Assembly (NCBI GenBank): GCA_000981645.1
Contig: LAQC01000018.1
Span: 21,367-58,178 of the forward strand
DNA: 36,812 nt
From: Cryomorphaceae bacterium ASP10-05a
GTDB taxonomy: Bacteria; Bacteroidota; Bacteroidia; Flavobacteriales_D; Sanyastnellaceae
Direction of reading: 5' to 3'
In this document: positions 16,031 to 23,965 of the stretch, piece after piece
Layout of the letters: every line of letters begins with the position of its first letter
Position numbering within the stretch: position 1 is the first letter of the stretch
The notes under the pieces: generated by a model
What the model saw: only the letters and a program-made list of their open reading frames with translations
What the model was told of the DNA's origin: nothing
Databases searched by the model: none
Translations under genes and position numbers: made by a program

Positions 16031-16759
16031 TTGAAAGTAGAAATAAAAAATACAAGAATCAAATGTTACAAGTGCATGAGGCCTTCAATATCATGTATTT
16101 GTAAACACCTTAATCCTTTCCATACTAAGACTCGTTTTATTATTCTTATGCACCCGAAAGAGTACAAAAAAGAAAAAATAGGAACGGGACGTATGACTAT
16201 GCTTCAACTTGAAAATTCAGAAATTATAGTCGGAGTCGATTTCACCAATAATAAACGTGTAAATGAAATACTGACTAAAGAAAAAAGTTCTTCTTTTTTA
16301 CTTTATCCGGGGGAAGATAATTTTAACTTATCAATAAGAAAAAGCACTGAAATAATTCCATTTATGGGTGAGAATCCACACATCTTTATTCTCGATGGCA
16401 CATGGCCCTGCGCCCGCAAAATGCTCAAACTAAGCACGAACTTGCAAAAACTGAAAAGAGTGAGTTTTGATAATAAAATCAAATCAAAATTTATTATCAA
16501 GCAGCAGCCAGAACCCCTTTGTCTTAGCACTATTGAGTCAGTCTACACAGTCATAAATTTACTTAAGGAAGGTGACTTAGAACAATGCGAGACAAAGGAT
16601 TTCCTTATTCCTTTTGAAAAAATGATTGAATACCAAGTCGAATATATTCTAAACCCAAATATAAATAGCTATCGTCCAAACGCGAAAAGAGAGGTTATTC
16701 CTAAGGACAGGTATAAGAAGAATACGCAAAGAAGTATTATTTTCAAACAAGGAAGTTAG
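16031..16759 (+). CDS. tapT: tRNA-uridine aminocarboxypropyltransferase, DTW-domain family
   Basis: This 242-residue protein has an N-terminal Cys cluster (C12-x-x-C15, C22-x-C24) of the zinc type, the family motif D-G-T-W in FILDGTWPCARKML (about residue 116), and the downstream PEPLCLSTIESV. The DTW/TDD family transfers the aminocarboxypropyl group of SAM to a uridine of tRNA (acp3U), as shown for E. coli TapT/YfiP. The start is TTG at 16031; the next Met (residue 16) would lose two of the four Cys. Arginine is encoded by CGN in 5 of 12 cases, more often than in accC (5 of 27), and the surrounding DNA is AT-rich, so the gene may have a different history from its neighbours. The family call is sure; the exact tRNA position is not. 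Confidence 0.85.
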   Translation: MKVEIKNTRIKCYKCMRPSISCICKHLNPFHTKTRFIILMHPKEYKKEKIGTGRMTMLQLENSEIIVGVDFTNNKRVNEILTKEKSSSFLLYPGEDNFNLSIRKSTEIIPFMGENPHIFILDGTWPCARKMLKLSTNLQKLKRVSFDNKIKSKFIIKQQPEPLCLSTIESVYTVINLLKEGDLEQCETKDFLIPFEKMIEYQVEYILNPNINSYRPNAKREVIPKDRYKKNTQRSIIFKQGS

Positions 16760-16773
16760 ATGCCTTTTTGTGA

Positions 16774-16977
16774 ATGTCAGGAATTCCATTAAACCTATTA
16801 AACATCAAATACAGGTCTGAACTTATTGAAACTGATCAAAAGTGGCTAAAAGCCCATAAAGGCAGCACCTTAGAATTTGATGCTATTTTACATTATCAAA
16901 AAATAATTGTAGCTCTTTACGAAACGGATAGATTGATTAAAGAGATTGATGAAATTGAAAGAGAGGAAAAAGCATAA
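16774..16977 (+). CDS. Small hypothetical protein
   Basis: This 67-residue frame starts with ATG at 16774, 14 nt after the DTW gene. The sequence is mostly predicted helical and charged (LIETDQKWLKAHKGSTLEF, then LYETDRLIKEIDEIEREEKA), with no signal peptide, membrane helix or recognised motif. The position suggests translation from the same mRNA as the DTW gene. An upstream in-frame TGA immediately precedes the ATG. I regard it as a likely real small gene because its amino acid pattern is protein-like, but nothing identifies its role. Confidence 0.5.
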   Translation: MSGIPLNLLNIKYRSELIETDQKWLKAHKGSTLEFDAILHYQKIIVALYETDRLIKEIDEIEREEKA

Positions 16978-17252
16978 AAAATGTTTATGCAGATAAAAAT
17001 AAAATAACGGAAAACACTCGTGCTATGGGGAGAACAGGACTTACTTATCCCAATAGGGATAGCATACAAATCCCATGAGGACATGCCTAACTAAACTCTA
17101 TTTATCATGAATGATTTAGGTAACATCCCGATGGAAGAAAAACCAACTAAAAGGTTAGAAGTTGTTCTTTTATTTTTGAAATGATTGATGTTTTATTTTA
17201 AAAAATAAATCTCTCATTTTTCATATTTTTAGAAAACTAAGCATACTCTTGC
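16978..17252. other. Non-coding stretch, nothing assigned
   Basis: This 275-nt AT-rich gap between the small 16774 gene and truA holds a short perfect hairpin, TATCCC (17046-17051) and GGGATA (17056-17061), and a 25-codon open frame at 17107-17184. Neither is enough to call a gene or RNA, and no promoter or terminator pattern is convincing. Confidence 0.4.
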
Positions 17253-17260
17253 TATATTTT
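17253..17260 (+). promoter_or_regulatory. -7 box immediately before truA
   Basis: TATATTTT (seven of eight to TAnnTTTG) ends 4 nt before the truA ATG at 17265. The mRNA would then begin at or very near the start codon. Confidence 0.4.
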
Positions 17261-17264
17261 ACAG

Positions 17265-18059
17265 ATGCGCTATTTCATACACCTAGGATTTGACGGCACC
17301 CCATACAGAGGTTGGCAGAGACAAACTAAACCTCGAAACACAGTACAAGAAGTTATAGAAGATGTTCTATCTAAAGTATTTAAGAAAGAAGTGACTGCAA
17401 ACGGCTGCGGACGAACCGATGCTGGTGTTCACTCTAGTCAATATGTGGTTCAAATAGAATTGGATGAAGCTCCTTCTTTCGATTTAATGTTCCGCCTAAA
17501 TAAGAATTTACCTGATACGATTGCTGTTTTTGAAATAGTCGAAGTCGACAATAAGCAACACGCGAGACACAGCGCTGTAGCTCGCACCTATGACTATTTC
17601 ATTCATTTAAAAAAGGATCCTATTCTTATCCGCTACAGTTCCTTTTATGAGGATCTAGTTTTGGATTATGATCTCATGAGGAAAGCTGTTACACTCATCT
17701 TAGAAACGAAAGATTTTAGACCGCTGTGCAAACAACCAGACATCTATAAAAACACATTGTGCCAACTGACCAACGCTGAACTCTTTGTTGATGAAGAACA
17801 AGGACGATTGAGGTTTACCATCACCAGTAATCGATTCCTCAGAGGTATGGTTCGCTATTGTGTTTTCTTCTTATTACAAGTAGGGAGTGGTAAGATGGCC
17901 TTAGAAGAATTTGAGGAAATTTTAAAGCAGAAAAAACAACTAAAAGACAAGCAGCCAGCACTTCCGAATGGCCTCTTTCTTAGCAAGATTGAATATCCAT
18001 TTTTAGAGCTAAAAGATTCACACCACTTGATTAAGATGCTGAAGGTAGGCTTGGATTAG
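17265..18059 (+). CDS. truA: tRNA pseudouridine synthase A
   Basis: This 264-residue protein has the TruA hallmarks: the opening FIHLGFDGTPYRGWQRQ, the catalytic GRTDAGVHS with nucleophile Asp52, ARTYDYFI, and NRFLRGMVRYCVFFLLQVG near the end. It converts uridines 38-40 of the tRNA anticodon stem to pseudouridine. The length is normal. The ATG at 17265 directly precedes the first strand and lies 4 nt after a -7 box. Arginine is encoded by CGN in about 9 of 16 cases, more than in most neighbours. It converges on menG with 63 nt between the stops and no obvious terminator. Confidence 0.95.
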   Translation: MRYFIHLGFDGTPYRGWQRQTKPRNTVQEVIEDVLSKVFKKEVTANGCGRTDAGVHSSQYVVQIELDEAPSFDLMFRLNKNLPDTIAVFEIVEVDNKQHARHSAVARTYDYFIHLKKDPILIRYSSFYEDLVLDYDLMRKAVTLILETKDFRPLCKQPDIYKNTLCQLTNAELFVDEEQGRLRFTITSNRFLRGMVRYCVFFLLQVGSGKMALEEFEEILKQKKQLKDKQPALPNGLFLSKIEYPFLELKDSHHLIKMLKVGLD

Positions 18060-18122
18060 TTAAACCAGATTAAGCTTAGTATAAATGGTTGACATTATTA
18101 ACAGGAAACCTATCTTGTAAAT

Positions 18123-18857
18123 CTACTTCCTCCCCCAATAAATAGAAGCTACTCCTCCGAAAAGCATTTTCTGCTCTATCTCTCTATATCCACACTCCTT
18201 CATAATTCCTTTAAAAGCTTCACCCTCTGGGAACGCGTCTACAGATTCAGGAAGGTATGTATAGGCTCTGGCATCTTTACTCACCAACTTACCAAAGAAT
18301 GGCATAATTTTCTTAAAATAAAAACCAAATAATTGCTTGATAGGAAACACTTTGGGTTTAGAGAACTCGAGCACCACACAAAGCGCGTTAGGCTTAATCA
18401 CTCTGTACATGTCCTGCAACCCCGGCTTTAAGTTCTGGAAATTTCTAACTCCGAAAGCGACCATCGTAGCGTCAAACGTATTGTCTTCAAACGGCATGTT
18501 CTCAGAATCACCCTGAACCATATCTATTCTATCAGAGAGGTTTTTCTTGGTTATTTTCTTTCTTCCTACCTCTAACATTCCATTAGAAATATCTAATCCA
18601 GTTATTTTTCCAGATAAGGGAAGACCGTTTTTTATGCTTTGCAACGCGAAATCTCCTGTACCTGTGGCTACATCGAGAATACTACCTGGGTTCTCCTTCT
18701 TAAGAATATTTATAGCTTTCTTACGCCATAACTTATCTATTCCTAAAGAGAAAAAATGATTTAGAAAATCATAGCTGTGTGCTATGTTATCGAACATCTC
18801 AGCTACTTGTTCTTTCTTACTAGCCTCATTACTATACGGAGTTACTTTAGTTCCCAA
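18123..18857 (-). CDS. menG: Demethylmenaquinone methyltransferase
   Basis: This 244-residue class I SAM methyltransferase of the UbiE/MenG family has KKEQVAEMFDNIAHSYDFLNHFFSLGID, the SAM-binding ILDVATGTGDFA (60-71), and the family blocks FDATMVAFGVRNFQNL and VVLEFSKP. It makes menaquinone from demethylmenaquinone, the last step for the quinone used by respiratory chains of this phylum. The start is TTG at 18857, which gives the usual short GTKVTPY lead before the family pattern. It is the last gene of a four-gene run (aminotransferase, hldA, trkH-like, menG) and follows the K+ transporter by 17 nt. It contains one GCGTTGCAA word in frame (Ala71-Leu72-Gln73). Confidence 0.92.
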   Translation of the reverse strand: MGTKVTPYSNEASKKEQVAEMFDNIAHSYDFLNHFFSLGIDKLWRKKAINILKKENPGSILDVATGTGDFALQSIKNGLPLSGKITGLDISNGMLEVGRKKITKKNLSDRIDMVQGDSENMPFEDNTFDATMVAFGVRNFQNLKPGLQDMYRVIKPNALCVVLEFSKPKVFPIKQLFGFYFKKIMPFFGKLVSKDARAYTYLPESVDAFPEGEAFKGIMKECGYREIEQKMLFGGVASIYWGRK

Positions 18858-18874
18858 AATATTATTTTTCTTAA

Positions 18875-20704
18875 TTAACCGACCATCGTATGACCTTCGG
18901 CATATTTAAAATTCTTACTTATCAGCTGTCTTCCCAAAGCGAAGGCTACTGTTAGTGTTCCCACCCTTCCTATGAACATGCTAACGGCCAATACCATTTT
19001 TCCTACGTCAGTTAATTCGGAGGTTATCCCCAAGGACAGACCTACAGTACCCATAGCCGAAACCTGCTCAAAAACTAATGCTAACATACCATCTTTATGC
19101 GTGTTAAGTATCTCGATTTCTGATATACTTAAAATGAAAATTCCTACCGCATTACCTACGATAAAGATAACCAACACCCCGTAAGCTCTAGATCTTAGCG
19201 CAGCAGGAATAGTTCTTTTAAATAATGACGTATGGTTCAAACCCTTAATCGTAGCGGTAACATCTGCCAGAATCACTGCGAATGTGCTGGTTTTAATTCC
19301 TCCTCCAGTGGAACTTGAAGATGATCCTATGAACATTAGAATAATCATCAAGAAAAGCATAGGCGCTCCTATGGATGCGATATCTACTGTATTAAACCCT
19401 GAGGTTCTCGTCACCGATTGAAACAGGGAAGTGATAATGGCCTCCACTGGACCTAAATCAGCTAAGGTATTGTTATACTCCAAGCAGAAGTAAGCTAAAG
19501 CTCCTACTCCTACTAGAATAAGTGAGAAATAGAGCGCTATCTTAGTACTGAAAGAAATAGTTTTCCATGGCTTCTGAAGTCGCTCTCTCAAGTTCCTAGG
19601 GTCGAATAAATCAAATATAGCCACCATTCCCAAAGCCCCGAAGAATACCACCAATGTGACTACTAAATGTACCAAATAGTTAGTTCCTACCCCAGATTCC
19701 ATATCAGCTAATCCATCAGTAAACAGAGAGATTCCAGCATTATTAAATGCTGATACAGATAAAAATATTGAGTGGTAAATTCTATCCCCTAGCGTAGCAA
19801 ACATGTCCTGACCCCAAACCGCAAATAACATTAGCGCTCCCAGTATCTCTATTCCTACACTGCAAGCCACCACTTTCCCGAGCATAGCTCGTGCGTTAAG
19901 AGCTGTTTCTTTATTCACGAAATCTTCTATCACATCATGCTGTTTCACCTTAAACCCAAGCCTGCCTGCAAATGCCATGAAGTAACCAAAAGCTATGATA
20001 TTCAACCCTCCAAGCTTGATTAGAATCAGAATAATAACCTGACCTCTAAAGGTGAAGAAATTAGCTGCGTCTTCTACCATCAAACCGGTTACGCAGGTAG
20101 CACTTGTACTCGTAAACAAAGCGTCTATGAACCCCATTCCGTTCACCGCATGAGACATTTTGGGCAGCATTAACAGCACCGTCCCTATAAATATAAGCAG
20201 TAAGAAGCTAAAAATAAAGACCATAGCTGGATGGACTTTTACCGAGGAAAAGAGCCGACCTCCTTTCCCTGATGTAATAAGGATAGTAAAGAAAAAATAC
20301 AACTGAATGAGAACATTAGAAATGTCAGTATAATCAGATATATTAGAGCTTTTAGCTAATTCTTCTAGTAGGAATACTCCAAATATATTGTAGCTTATTC
20401 CTTCTACTATAAGGAGAAGTATGACTAGGGATTCTAGCCAGTTTTTCTTGATGAATTCCCTGGGTTTAAAGTGATATATCCATCGTATAAAAAAGTATAG
20501 CGAATAGAATACAAAAGAAGCCTCTATGATTCCAAGCAGAAATTCTTTTTCATCTGCCGAATGATCAAATCCATAAAGAAAACCCAACACTATTAATGCA
20601 GTGAAAGAGATAATCACATGACAAATACGACATATAAGAAGTACCTGAGATTTATTCTCGTATAAGAAAAAATTAGCCTTTTCTCTGAGGTTGCTAAAGG
20701 ACAT
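18875..20704 (-). CDS. TrkH/KtrB-type potassium uptake membrane protein with N-terminal extension
   Basis: This 609-residue protein has four pore-loop repeats of the TrkH/KtrB superfamily, each keeping the selectivity-filter glycine: SATCVTGL, AFNNAGIS, TRTSGFNTV and SAMGTVGLSLG. A further GSSSSSTGGGIKTSTF block is typical of the family. About 165 residues with roughly four membrane helices precede the conserved core, making it longer than KtrB (about 450) and TrkH (about 480). It should carry K+ or Na+ across the inner membrane with a cytoplasmic RCK-domain ring (TrkA/KtrA), but no such gene is seen here. The start at 20704 overlaps the end of hldA by 11 nt, suggesting translational coupling. 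Confidence 0.9.
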   Translation of the reverse strand: MSFSNLREKANFFLYENKSQVLLICRICHVIISFTALIVLGFLYGFDHSADEKEFLLGIIEASFVFYSLYFFIRWIYHFKPREFIKKNWLESLVILLLIVEGISYNIFGVFLLEELAKSSNISDYTDISNVLIQLYFFFTILITSGKGGRLFSSVKVHPAMVFIFSFLLLIFIGTVLLMLPKMSHAVNGMGFIDALFTSTSATCVTGLMVEDAANFFTFRGQVIILILIKLGGLNIIAFGYFMAFAGRLGFKVKQHDVIEDFVNKETALNARAMLGKVVACSVGIEILGALMLFAVWGQDMFATLGDRIYHSIFLSVSAFNNAGISLFTDGLADMESGVGTNYLVHLVVTLVVFFGALGMVAIFDLFDPRNLRERLQKPWKTISFSTKIALYFSLILVGVGALAYFCLEYNNTLADLGPVEAIITSLFQSVTRTSGFNTVDIASIGAPMLFLMIILMFIGSSSSSTGGGIKTSTFAVILADVTATIKGLNHTSLFKRTIPAALRSRAYGVLVIFIVGNAVGIFILSISEIEILNTHKDGMLALVFEQVSAMGTVGLSLGITSELTDVGKMVLAVSMFIGRVGTLTVAFALGRQLISKNFKYAEGHTMVG

Positions 20705-21683
20705 CCAGTTGGTTTTCTGAAGCTAAAATTAGCTCTTCTTTATTAATAGGAACCACCCCTACTTTTTCACAGACTAATCCTCCCGCTAAATTAGATAACT
20801 CGGCTAGTTCTTTTATACTCGTCCTTTTCGCTAGGCAGAGTGCCGCCACGCTAATAACGGTATCTCCAGCACCTGAGACATCTACTATACTCCTCTGATG
20901 AGCAGGGAGATGAATGAAATTACTGCCTTCATTTATTACCACACCATTCTCTGAAAGAGTTACAAAAGAAACCTCATTTTCTAATTCTCCTTCTAGCGTA
21001 TGTATAGCCGCCTTTAAAGATTCCAAATTGTCACCTCTCACCTCTAGATTCAGCCCTTCATTAATTTCTTTAAGATTTGGCTTAAATAAAGTAACTCCTT
21101 TGTACGATAAAAAGTGCTTCAACTTAGGGTCTACGGCTGTAGGGATATCATTCTTCTTACAGAGCTCGATACATTGGGTAATAACATTACTCGTTAGTAC
21201 TCCTTTATTATAATCTTGGAGAATCACAACGTCTATAGAATTCGCATTTACTATTTCTTCTATTCGGGTCAGAAGTTTATTCTCTTCATCACCAGTTAAG
21301 TCATGAGTACTTTCCTCGTCTACTCTTAAAAGCTGCTTTCCTTTATCTAAAACCCTCGTTTTTTGAGTGGTTTTTCTATCCTTGGACAGAATAATTCCTT
21401 CTTCAGAAAAACCTCTTTCACGCAGAAGGCCTAAAAATCTTTCCGATTTCACCTCGCCTATTACTGAACAAATAATAGAATTAGCGGCTAAAGTCATCAC
21501 GTTCAACGCTACGTTGGCAGCCCCGCCTAATCTATAGACTTCTTCATCTATAGAAACTACAGGAACTGGAGCTTCTGGAGACATTCTATCTGCGCTACCA
21601 GATAAGTAGGCGTCTATCATCACATCGCCTACGATAAGCACATTCGCTCCTTGAAAACTGTTTACTATAGACTTATAATCCAA
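20694..21683 (-). CDS. hldA: D-glycero-beta-D-manno-heptose-7-phosphate kinase (RfaE domain I)
   Basis: This 329-residue PfkB/ribokinase-fold enzyme has the RfaE-specific start VLIVGDVMIDAYLSGSADRMSPEAPVPVV, the first PfkB signature RLGGAANVAL (51-60), and the second signature DVSGAGDT with catalytic Asp274. The domain normally forms the N-terminal half of E. coli HldE (RfaE), which phosphorylates heptose-7-phosphate at C1 for ADP-heptose made for LPS core. Here it is free-standing, with no cytidylyl/adenylyl-transferase domain. The start is TTG at 21683, 4 nt after the aminotransferase stop. It overlaps the K+ transporter gene by 11 nt. Confidence 0.9.
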   Translation of the reverse strand: MDYKSIVNSFQGANVLIVGDVMIDAYLSGSADRMSPEAPVPVVSIDEEVYRLGGAANVALNVMTLAANSIICSVIGEVKSERFLGLLRERGFSEEGIILSKDRKTTQKTRVLDKGKQLLRVDEESTHDLTGDEENKLLTRIEEIVNANSIDVVILQDYNKGVLTSNVITQCIELCKKNDIPTAVDPKLKHFLSYKGVTLFKPNLKEINEGLNLEVRGDNLESLKAAIHTLEGELENEVSFVTLSENGVVINEGSNFIHLPAHQRSIVDVSGAGDTVISVAALCLAKRTSIKELAELSNLAGGLVCEKVGVVPINKEELILASENQLDVL

Positions 21684-21687
21684 AAGC

Positions 21688-22902
21688 TTAGTTCTGTTTT
21701 TTTAATTTACCAAATGCTCTTTTCATTCTCACGGCAGCCTCTAAGAGCATCTCTTCACTAGCTGCGTATGAAAGTCTAAAACATTCAGCCGCACCGAAAG
21801 CATCTCCTGCTACTAAAGCTACATTCTCTGCTTGTAGAAGATACATACATAAATCAGAAGACGTATTAATCTCTTGTCCATCATTAGTTACAGTCCCGAG
21901 TAATTCCATACAGTTAGGAAAGATATAAAAAGCTCCCTCGGGTACGTTTAACTTTAACCCTGGTATTTCACCTAATTTATCTAGCATCATATCTCTTCTT
22001 TTAAGAAAAGCATCTTTCATGTAAGAAACCGAAGAAGGGTCTGCTAAAACTGCAGCCTTGGCGGCCATTTGACTTACACCAGTTGGAGCAGAGGTAACCT
22101 GGCCCTGCATTTTTGAACAAGCCTTGGCGATCCATGTAGGAGCTCCTAAATAGCCTATTCTATATCCTGTCATGGCAAAAGCTTTACTCACTCCGTTTAC
22201 AGTAATCACTTGGTCAAAAATGCCCGGAATAGTCCCTAAACTAGCATGCTCTCCTGTATAATTAATATGTTCATATATCTCATCAGATACCACAAAAAAG
22301 TCTGGCTTAGACTTGATCACCTCTGCTAGAGCTGTTAACTCTTCTTTGCTGTAAACAGAACCTGATGGATTACAAGGCGAGCTATAAATCATCAGCCTAG
22401 TTTTATCACTAATATTAGCCTTTAATTCCTCTGCTGTAATTTTAAAATCATTTTCTATTTGAGTAGGAATAATTACTGGAACTCCACCTGCCAACTGAAC
22501 CATAGCAGCATAACTTACCCAAAACGGAGCTGGAAGCAATACCTCATCTCCTGGATTCACTAATGCATAAACCACATTACTTATGGTCTGCTTAGCGCCT
22601 GTACTCACCACTATTTGGTCTGGAGTGTACTCTAAGTCATTGTCTCTTTTAAACTTATGACAGATAGCCTCTCTTAGTTCTCCATACCCATTTACTGGTG
22701 GATAGTGAGAGTAATCATCATCTACAGCCTGCTTACACGCCTCTTTCACGAAGTCTGGAGCATTAAAATCAGGCTCACCTAAACTTAAGCTAATCACATC
22801 CTTTCCATCCTCTTTTAATTCTCTGCTCATTCTAGCCATAGCCAAAGTAGCCGACTCAGGAAGACTATTAAGTAAATCAGAAACATAGGTTTTAGTACTC
22901 AT
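21688..22902 (-). CDS. Class I/II PLP-dependent aminotransferase (aspartate aminotransferase type)
   Basis: This 404-residue fold-type I aminotransferase shows ISLSLGEPDFNAPDFV, the Tyr-rich substrate loop YSHYPPVNGYGELR, SSPCNPSGSVYS, DEIYEHINY, and the PLP-binding lysine in NGVSKAFAMTGYRIGY (Lys240). The conserved Arg of the C-terminus lies in FRLSYAAS. This subgroup (1-gamma/AspB-like) usually transfers the amino group of aspartate to 2-oxoglutarate, and some members also accept prephenate or aromatic acids. The ATG at 22902 starts the first gene of the hldA-trkH-menG run. Confidence 0.9.
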   Translation of the reverse strand: MSTKTYVSDLLNSLPESATLAMARMSRELKEDGKDVISLSLGEPDFNAPDFVKEACKQAVDDDYSHYPPVNGYGELREAICHKFKRDNDLEYTPDQIVVSTGAKQTISNVVYALVNPGDEVLLPAPFWVSYAAMVQLAGGVPVIIPTQIENDFKITAEELKANISDKTRLMIYSSPCNPSGSVYSKEELTALAEVIKSKPDFFVVSDEIYEHINYTGEHASLGTIPGIFDQVITVNGVSKAFAMTGYRIGYLGAPTWIAKACSKMQGQVTSAPTGVSQMAAKAAVLADPSSVSYMKDAFLKRRDMMLDKLGEIPGLKLNVPEGAFYIFPNCMELLGTVTNDGQEINTSSDLCMYLLQAENVALVAGDAFGAAECFRLSYAASEEMLLEAAVRMKRAFGKLKKQN

Positions 22903-23010
22903 AGTGTTGTTTTATTTAAGTGGAATCAACCACTCATTTATGCGTTACAAAGCTATTAAACCTCCAATTAAAAGCACGTTACTTTCTTAAGTTTTCACTT
23001 ACTTTTTCCA

Positions 23011-23041
23011 ACAAAAAAAGGCGACCCTATAGGACCGCCTT
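23011..23041 (-). terminator. Rho-independent terminator of the thioredoxin-like gene
   Basis: Read on the minus strand from 23041 down to 23018, AAGGCGGTCC pairs with GGGTCGCCTT around a TATA loop (10 bp, two G-U), followed by a T-run (seven A on the plus strand at 23013-23019, partly within the stem). It lies 27 nt past the stop at 23068. Confidence 0.85.
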
Positions 23042-23067
23042 AAATCAAGCATTAATTATGCTAAAAA

Positions 23068-23877
23068 CTATCTTATTACACTAATTCTTTTAGTTACTTC
23101 AGAAGTACCGCTAGCAGCTCTCACTACGTAGCTACCTACCTCTAAACCTGTAACATCTATCACCTCTTTAAATAAAGTAGAGGTAAATGACATCACTTCT
23201 TTTCCTAATAAGTCGTAAACCTGAACACTCACCGTTCCAGTAAAACCTGAAAGATTTACAGTAGCCTTGTCAGATGACGGATTAGGGTAAACGTTAACAT
23301 CTGCATTTATCGCATCTGCTTCAGATACAGAAACTGCTCCTAAAGTAACACCCGCATCAACCGCATTTACAGCTGCTACGAAACTCTCGAAAGTCGTTTG
23401 ATTCCATGGGTCTGCTACTATCATTCCGTCACTTGGTCTGATAACATTAACTGTAGGAAATCCTTCCGGCCAATATTCACTTCCAGATAACTGTAGAGGA
23501 CTTTCATTTACTACCGGATAAGAAACTCCAGTTAACCAATCTCCTAAAGTAGCAGAGCCTGTTCCTTCTAAATCAGCTTGATTTGTATCAGCATCAGCTT
23601 CATAAAAAATCACTCTAACTTGATTCGTTCCATTCGGTCCATAAGCCTGGTGAATTTCTTCTAAAGTGTGAGAATCATGCATAGCCCAACAAGGACCACA
23701 CCATGTAGCAGAACAGTCTAGTATAGCAACATATCCTTGGTCAAGGATATCAGCATAAAGACTAATCTCGTTGCCACCAATATCAGTAACAGTGAAATCG
23801 CTAGCTGTCAATCCGATTTGGGCATTAATACTTACTGCACTAATTACCGCAGTAAAAAAGAATAATATTTTTTTCAT
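23068..23877 (-). CDS. Secreted thioredoxin-fold protein with T9SS sorting domain
   Basis: This 269-residue protein has a signal peptide (MKKILFFFTAVISAVSINA) and a thioredoxin-like domain with active-site WCGPC (Cys60, Cys63) after VAILDCSAT, and the cis-proline context EGFPTVNV. A type A T9SS sorting tail (about 198-269) holds VYPNPSSDKATV, VQVYDLLGKEV and GSYVVRAA...TKRISVIR. The tail directs the mature protein across the outer membrane by the type IX system, either to the surface or the medium. An extra Cys at 55, five residues before the active site, is notable. Transcription is single-gene: a -7 box lies upstream and a strong terminator downstream. The reaction is inferred to be disulfide exchange or an AhpC/TlpA-like role. 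Confidence 0.92.
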   Translation of the reverse strand: MKKILFFFTAVISAVSINAQIGLTASDFTVTDIGGNEISLYADILDQGYVAILDCSATWCGPCWAMHDSHTLEEIHQAYGPNGTNQVRVIFYEADADTNQADLEGTGSATLGDWLTGVSYPVVNESPLQLSGSEYWPEGFPTVNVIRPSDGMIVADPWNQTTFESFVAAVNAVDAGVTLGAVSVSEADAINADVNVYPNPSSDKATVNLSGFTGTVSVQVYDLLGKEVMSFTSTLFKEVIDVTGLEVGSYVVRAASGTSEVTKRISVIR

Positions 23878-23901
23878 TTTGATTTGATTTTTCGGTATTC
23901 A

Positions 23902-23909
23902 CGAATATA
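23902..23909 (-). promoter_or_regulatory. -7 box for the thioredoxin-like gene
   Basis: On the minus strand TATATTCG (seven of eight to TAnnTTTG, identical to the pyrophosphatase box) lies 24 nt before the ATG at 23877. Confidence 0.45.
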
Positions 23910-23965
23910 ACAAAACCTTTAGGCTATGTCAGCATCAGAAAACACAACTTATTGTAAACCTAACC

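Noticed and set aside
17107-17184. 25-codon open frame upstream of truA
   Set aside because: It is too short, has no promoter or homology that I can recognise, and could arise by chance.
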